Positions 14,762 through 18,323 of a stretch of DNA of 18,323 bases are shown piece by piece; the first letter of the stretch is position 1, and every line of letters starts with the position of its first letter. A program made the translations under genes and the position numbers. The stretch lies in assembly GCA_023395735.1 (NCBI GenBank), contig JAEWYI010000005.1:1-18323 (forward strand), in the 5' to 3' direction. The notes under the pieces are model-generated. The model was not told the DNA's origin. It ran no database searches and saw only the letters and a list, made by a program, of their open reading frames with translations. This DNA comes from Cyanobacteria bacterium OH_SFB_17. GTDB taxonomy: Bacteria > Cyanobacteriota > Vampirovibrionia > Gastranaerophilales > Gastranaerophilaceae.

Positions 14762-16807
14762 ATGAAAAATGTACTGGATAAATTAAAAGAAAGCATAAGT
14801 CAAGACCTTGTGGTTAAGTTTGACCTTGATTTATTGGAACAAATGAAATTTGTTCCAATAAACGTAAAGGACAACGTTGCTTATGTTGCAATAAACCCTT
14901 TTGCAAATAAAGAAGAAATCGAAGGGCTCACAAAAGAAGATAATTCTGAAGTAAGATTTATCCAGATTTCAGAAGATGAAATAGAAAGCCTCTTAGCCTA
15001 TGTAGCATCTCTTCACGCTGATGAAGAAGTAGGTAAAAAAAATATAGAAATCAAACCTGCTAAAATTCAAGGGGGAGCAGAACCTCCTCGCAAAAAAATT
15101 GGGGAACTCTTGATAGAAGAAGGTTTGATTACAGAACCACAACTTATTCAAGCTCTTTCTGAAAGCAAACAACAAAAAATGCCTTTAGGTTCAATGCTTT
15201 ATAAATTGAATTTTATAACCCTAAAGCAATTAAAAGAAGTTCTTCAAAAACAGCAGGGTTACGAAACAGTAGATTCTGACCAGCTTAAAATTCAAGAAAA
15301 AGTTATAAACATCCTTCCTGAAGATTTTATTAAAGCCAACAAAGTTATTCCTATCTCGACGGATGGAAGAAATCTTGTTGTGGGGATGGTAAATCCTAGT
15401 GAAACAAAAATTTTGAAAGACATTGTTTATTTGACAGGTCAAAAGCCTCGGGCAATGTTAATCACTCACTTTGAGTTCCAGAACTTCATTGACACAATGT
15501 ATAGCCACTCTAAAAAAGAGGCTAAACAAATCATTCGACAAATCGAAGAAGAAAACTTGGAAATTGGCGGCGAAGAAACTCTTTGGGAACAAGTGGAAAG
15601 AGAGCTTCAGGATTCAACCGGTTCTGTTGCAAAATTTGTCAACAAAATCATAACGGATGCAATCGACACAAAAGCCAGTGACATTCACATTGAACCAAGA
15701 TTGCAAAATTATGTTGTAAGATACCGTACCGACGGGATTCTAAAACACGTAATTGACATTCCGACAAAGGTCGAACAAGCTGTTTTGACTCGTTTCAAAG
15801 TTTTGTCCAGAATGAACATTGCGGAGCACAGAAGGCCGCAAGACGGAACTTTTTCGATTAAATACAAAAACAACTCATTTGACTTCAGAATAAACACTCT
15901 TCCGGTAGGCGGCAAAGAAAAAGTCGTAATCCGTGTACTGGCTCCTGCAGTCAGCTTGAACTCTGCCGATAGAGCAATACAACTTGTCGGTGGGACTGAC
16001 GATGATATTATGAAAATCAAAAAAATGGTATCTTGTCCAAACGGAATCATCTTAACTTCAGGTCCTACAGGTTCAGGTAAAACAACTACTCTCTACTCTG
16101 TTTTAAAAAGCTTGAACGATGAAGATGTTAATATAACAACGATTGAGGATCCAGTTGAAATCAAACTTGAAGGGATAAACCAATCCCAAGTTAACTCAAA
16201 AGCTGGAATCACTTTCGCTTCGTGTATGAGGGCAATATTAAGACAAGACCCTGACATCATCCTGGTTGGTGAAATCCGTGACTATGAAACACTTGAAGTT
16301 GCTATATCAGCTGCGCTCACAGGTCACCTTGTTTTAAGTACCGTCCACACAAACTCTGCTGCGGCGACGGTTACACGTTTGATTGAAATGGGGGCAAAAG
16401 ATTATTTGGTATCTTCTACATTGTCTGGGGTTATTGCCCAAAGGCTTGTCAGAAGACTCTGCGATGATTGCAAAGAAGAATATTATCCAACTCGAGAAGA
16501 AGCTTCTATGCTCTTTGTTGACGAAGAACAAGTCGAAAAATTCACTAAAACAAAAGTATACAGAAAAAAAGGTTGCAGCCATTGCGATTTTTCAGGATAT
16601 ACAGGGCGTTTAGGCGTTTATGAAATTATGCCTATAACAAAAGAAATTAAAAAATTGATTGCAAACGGCGCGCACGATATTGAAATCGAAGATTCTGCCG
16701 TTGCATGCGGTATGAAAACCCTAAATCAAGCATGTTTAGGACATATTTTAAGAGGACAAACAACAGTTGAAGAATTCATCAGGGTTCTTGGTATTGTTAG
16801 TGAATAA
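14762..16807 (+). CDS. Assembly ATPase of PilB/GspE type with MshEN domain
   Basis: This 681-aa cytoplasmic hexameric ATPase would power pilus or pseudopilus assembly. Residues 1-85 resemble a partial GspE N-terminal domain. Residues 112-250 are a MshEN domain with two 24-residue motifs (112-135, 141-164) separated by five residues. The ATPase core has Walker A GPTGSGKT at 434-441, the Asp box TTIEDPVE, Walker B-like RQDPDIILVGEIR (494-506) and the His box STVHTNSA. A tetracysteine metal site, C567-x2-C570 and C605-x2-C608, is as in GspE/PilB and absent from PilT. The ATG directly follows the secretin TAG stop (no gap), so translation is probably coupled. It ends in two in-frame TAA stops. 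Confidence 0.95.
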   Translation: MKNVLDKLKESISQDLVVKFDLDLLEQMKFVPINVKDNVAYVAINPFANKEEIEGLTKEDNSEVRFIQISEDEIESLLAYVASLHADEEVGKKNIEIKPAKIQGGAEPPRKKIGELLIEEGLITEPQLIQALSESKQQKMPLGSMLYKLNFITLKQLKEVLQKQQGYETVDSDQLKIQEKVINILPEDFIKANKVIPISTDGRNLVVGMVNPSETKILKDIVYLTGQKPRAMLITHFEFQNFIDTMYSHSKKEAKQIIRQIEEENLEIGGEETLWEQVERELQDSTGSVAKFVNKIITDAIDTKASDIHIEPRLQNYVVRYRTDGILKHVIDIPTKVEQAVLTRFKVLSRMNIAEHRRPQDGTFSIKYKNNSFDFRINTLPVGGKEKVVIRVLAPAVSLNSADRAIQLVGGTDDDIMKIKKMVSCPNGIILTSGPTGSGKTTTLYSVLKSLNDEDVNITTIEDPVEIKLEGINQSQVNSKAGITFASCMRAILRQDPDIILVGEIRDYETLEVAISAALTGHLVLSTVHTNSAAATVTRLIEMGAKDYLVSSTLSGVIAQRLVRRLCDDCKEEYYPTREEASMLFVDEEQVEKFTKTKVYRKKGCSHCDFSGYTGRLGVYEIMPITKEIKKLIANGAHDIEIEDSAVACGMKTLNQACLGHILRGQTTVEEFIRVLGIVSE

Positions 16808-16821
16808 TAAAGGTAAAACTT

Positions 16822-18033
16822 GTGGCAGTATACAATTATGTAGCATTAAAAAACAATAAAGATATTGTAAAAGGTAAGGTTGAGGCCACTACCCTTAGAG
16901 AAGCTCGCGATAATGTCAGAAAATTAGGGTTCTTACCGACAAAAATTTACGAGGAAGAAAAAGAAGCCACAGAAAATAAAGTTGAGGCAAAAAGAGTCCA
17001 AAGCTTGGGGCTTCAAGACAGAATAGACTTTACATCAACCTTCCAAATCCTTGCCCAATCAGGGATTCCTGTAATTGAATCACTTGTTTTTATCGAAAAT
17101 GATGCGGCAAAATTGAAAATCAGACTTCTTGCAAAAGAGTTGAGAAGACAGATTATGGCAGGCTCTACCTTCGCTGACACGATTGCAAAATATCCAAAAA
17201 TTTTCGGACAAATTTACATTGGTCTAATTAAAGCAGGGGAAGATTCCGGTGAACTTGAAAAAACGATGGAAAGACTTCTGGAACTTTTGAAAAAAGAAGC
17301 AGCGATCAAAAGTAAAGTTATCGGAACACTTATGTATCCAGCGTTTGTAGTTATATTGGCAATGGTTATTGTTACTGTTATGCTTGTTTTCGTATTTCCT
17401 GCGTTTAAGGATATGTTTGACAATCAAGGCAAAGAGCTTCCGTGGATTACCGCGACACTTATGTCTTTGGGTGAATTTTTGAAAGCATATTGGGTCTTGA
17501 TTCCTATAATATTTGGTACGGTAATTTTTGGTACAACATTCTTGCTTAATTGGGAGCCGAGCAAAAGAAGAATAGATAAATTTGTATTAAAAGTCCCTCT
17601 TTTAACTGACTTGATACAATTTTCAAATTTCGCAAACTTTATAGCAGTAATGCAAGTGGCCTACGATGCAGGGGTTCCGATTGTTGACTGCCTGTATCTT
17701 TCAAACTTGACATTGACTAATTTCACGCTTCGGGATAAAATATCATCAGCCACAACAAATGTGCAACAAGGTCAACATTTGTCTTTGGCCCTAAAAACGA
17801 CACAGGTTATGCCTAAAATGATTTTGTTTATGATTGCAACAGGAGAACAATCAGGTCGCTTGGGAGATATGCTACTTCAGGCTACTTCATACATTGACAA
17901 AAAACTCGATGCAATTATAGACACAATGACAAAAATGATTGAACCGTTTATGTTAATCTTTATCGGAAGTATCGTACTGGTTTTGGCTTTGGCGCTATAC
18001 TTGCCACTATTTCAATCATACGCGGCAAATTAA
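16822..18033 (+). CDS. Inner-membrane platform protein of PilC/GspF type
   Basis: PilC/GspF is the polytopic inner-membrane platform that couples the assembly ATPase to pilin insertion. The 403-aa length is typical. The N-terminus MAVYNYVALKNN, with KGKVEATTLREARDNVRKLG, is the family opening. Two homologous T2SSF domains follow: one at about 65-190 (FTSTFQILAQSGIPVIESL, GLIKAGEDSGELE) and one at about 265-400 (FANFIAVMQVAYDAGVPIVD, MIATGEQSGRLGDML). TM helices are near residues 170-200, 222-244 and 373-398. GTG at 16822 is supported by AAAGG about 8 nt upstream. It follows the ATPase gene by 14 bp, the standard E-F order. Confidence 0.96.
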   Translation: MAVYNYVALKNNKDIVKGKVEATTLREARDNVRKLGFLPTKIYEEEKEATENKVEAKRVQSLGLQDRIDFTSTFQILAQSGIPVIESLVFIENDAAKLKIRLLAKELRRQIMAGSTFADTIAKYPKIFGQIYIGLIKAGEDSGELEKTMERLLELLKKEAAIKSKVIGTLMYPAFVVILAMVIVTVMLVFVFPAFKDMFDNQGKELPWITATLMSLGEFLKAYWVLIPIIFGTVIFGTTFLLNWEPSKRRIDKFVLKVPLLTDLIQFSNFANFIAVMQVAYDAGVPIVDCLYLSNLTLTNFTLRDKISSATTNVQQGQHLSLALKTTQVMPKMILFMIATGEQSGRLGDMLLQATSYIDKKLDAIIDTMTKMIEPFMLIFIGSIVLVLALALYLPLFQSYAAN

Positions 18034-18037
18034 AGGA
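18034..18037 (+). promoter_or_regulatory. Ribosome binding site of the last, partial gene
   Basis: AGGA within AAAGGAAAG, just after the platform-protein stop codon, lies 8 nt before the ATG at 18046 and supports translation of the truncated gene. Confidence 0.6.
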
Positions 18038-18045
18038 AAGATAAA

Positions 18046-18323
18046 ATGGAAGAAAAAGAAATCGAATTATTAAGTGATGATTTTATAACAGGAGTCTGGT
18101 CAGAGCGTGTTCTTGTTATAACTCAAGATTATGAAATAAAAGGTTATGTTTTCATGCCTAGAACAGGCAAGAAAAACCGTGTTCTTTCTGATATTTTAAA
18201 CGGACTTAAAAGATTTGTTGCGATTAAAGATTGCGAAGTTACTCACAGATTGATTCCAAACAGAAGAACCGAATACCACAATTTTTTACAGTTAAATTTA
18301 AACTCCATCATTCTTCTAAGACC
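18046..18323 (+). CDS. Hypothetical protein of the secretion operon, N-terminal part (3' truncated by window edge)
   Basis: An open frame starts at ATG 18046, 12 bp after the platform gene, and runs out of the window after 92 codons. The protein begins MEEKEIELLSDDF. It has a predicted beta-rich segment (ERVLVITQDYEIKGYVFMPR), a basic GKKNRVLSDILN stretch, and another strand region near the edge (YHNFLQLNLNSIILLRP). No signal peptide, TM helix or prepilin motif is visible, so it is probably cytoplasmic. It is not a GspG or pilin gene, which might be expected at this place. I do not recognise a named family with certainty. The strong SD and tight spacing make it a probable operon member. Confidence 0.8.
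   Translation, partial: MEEKEIELLSDDFITGVWSERVLVITQDYEIKGYVFMPRTGKKNRVLSDILNGLKRFVAIKDCEVTHRLIPNRRTEYHNFLQLNLNSIILLR

Overview
The window is low-GC bacterial DNA with tightly packed genes, purine-rich ribosome binding sites and many TTG/GTG starts. It carries flagellar basal-body and export genes, a type IV pilus/type II secretion-like core, and a prepilin of the form KAFTLAEVLLTLGIIGIVAA. That prepilin signature, together with flagella and a secretin in a low-GC genome, suggests a gut-type non-photosynthetic relative of cyanobacteria (Melainabacteria/Vampirovibrionia, Gastranaerophilales-like). The taxonomic call is an inference from motif memory and was not tested by search.

Layout. (1) 1-5563, plus strand: a flagellar operon flgC(partial)-fliE-fliF-fliG-fliH-fliI, covering the proximal rod, MS-ring, rotor switch, and export ATPase with its regulator. 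A good sigma70-like promoter lies in the 160-bp fliE-fliF gap. (2) 5576-6397, minus strand: an orphan prepilin-like gene converging on fliI with a 12-bp gap. (3) 6623-7708, plus: prfA (release factor 1), divergent from the prepilin gene. (4) 7815-9344, plus: a 5'-nucleotidase/UshA-family metallophosphatase with no visible signal peptide. (5) 9417-11057, minus: a divergent, apparently two-barrel U32-family protein with four clustered cysteines. (6) 11291-18323, plus: an envelope-machine operon. It encodes a 67-aa single-TM protein, a three-TM protein with a C-terminal PilP/GspC-like domain, a secretin, a PilB/GspE ATPase, a PilC/GspF platform protein, and the start of a further small gene cut by the window edge. 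The order C-like, D, E, F matches the core of type II secretion operons. The annotation leaves open whether it builds type IV pili, a T2SS or a hybrid.

The most unusual feature is in block 6. A ~40-residue module (basic stretch, AKDPKQA motif, one TM helix with LNGIYM, then a YLMETYAP tail) occurs three times across two adjacent genes: once alone in the 67-aa protein and twice in the next protein. The two in-gene copies are 85% identical at both DNA and protein level by hand count, which points to recent duplication or conversion. The predicted topology (in-out-in-out) places the PilP/GspC-like domain in the periplasm, where it could touch the secretin encoded next. No pilM/N/O-type genes lie between, so these modules may provide the inner-membrane alignment platform. 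The ATPase of this operon also has a MshEN domain with the 24-5-24 spacing of cyclic-di-GMP-binding members, though with substitutions in the first motif.

No stretch longer than 300 bases lacks a gene. The largest gaps (743-902, 6398-6622, 11058-11290) hold the promoters listed. No rRNA, tRNA, CRISPR, insertion sequence or clear intrinsic terminator was seen.
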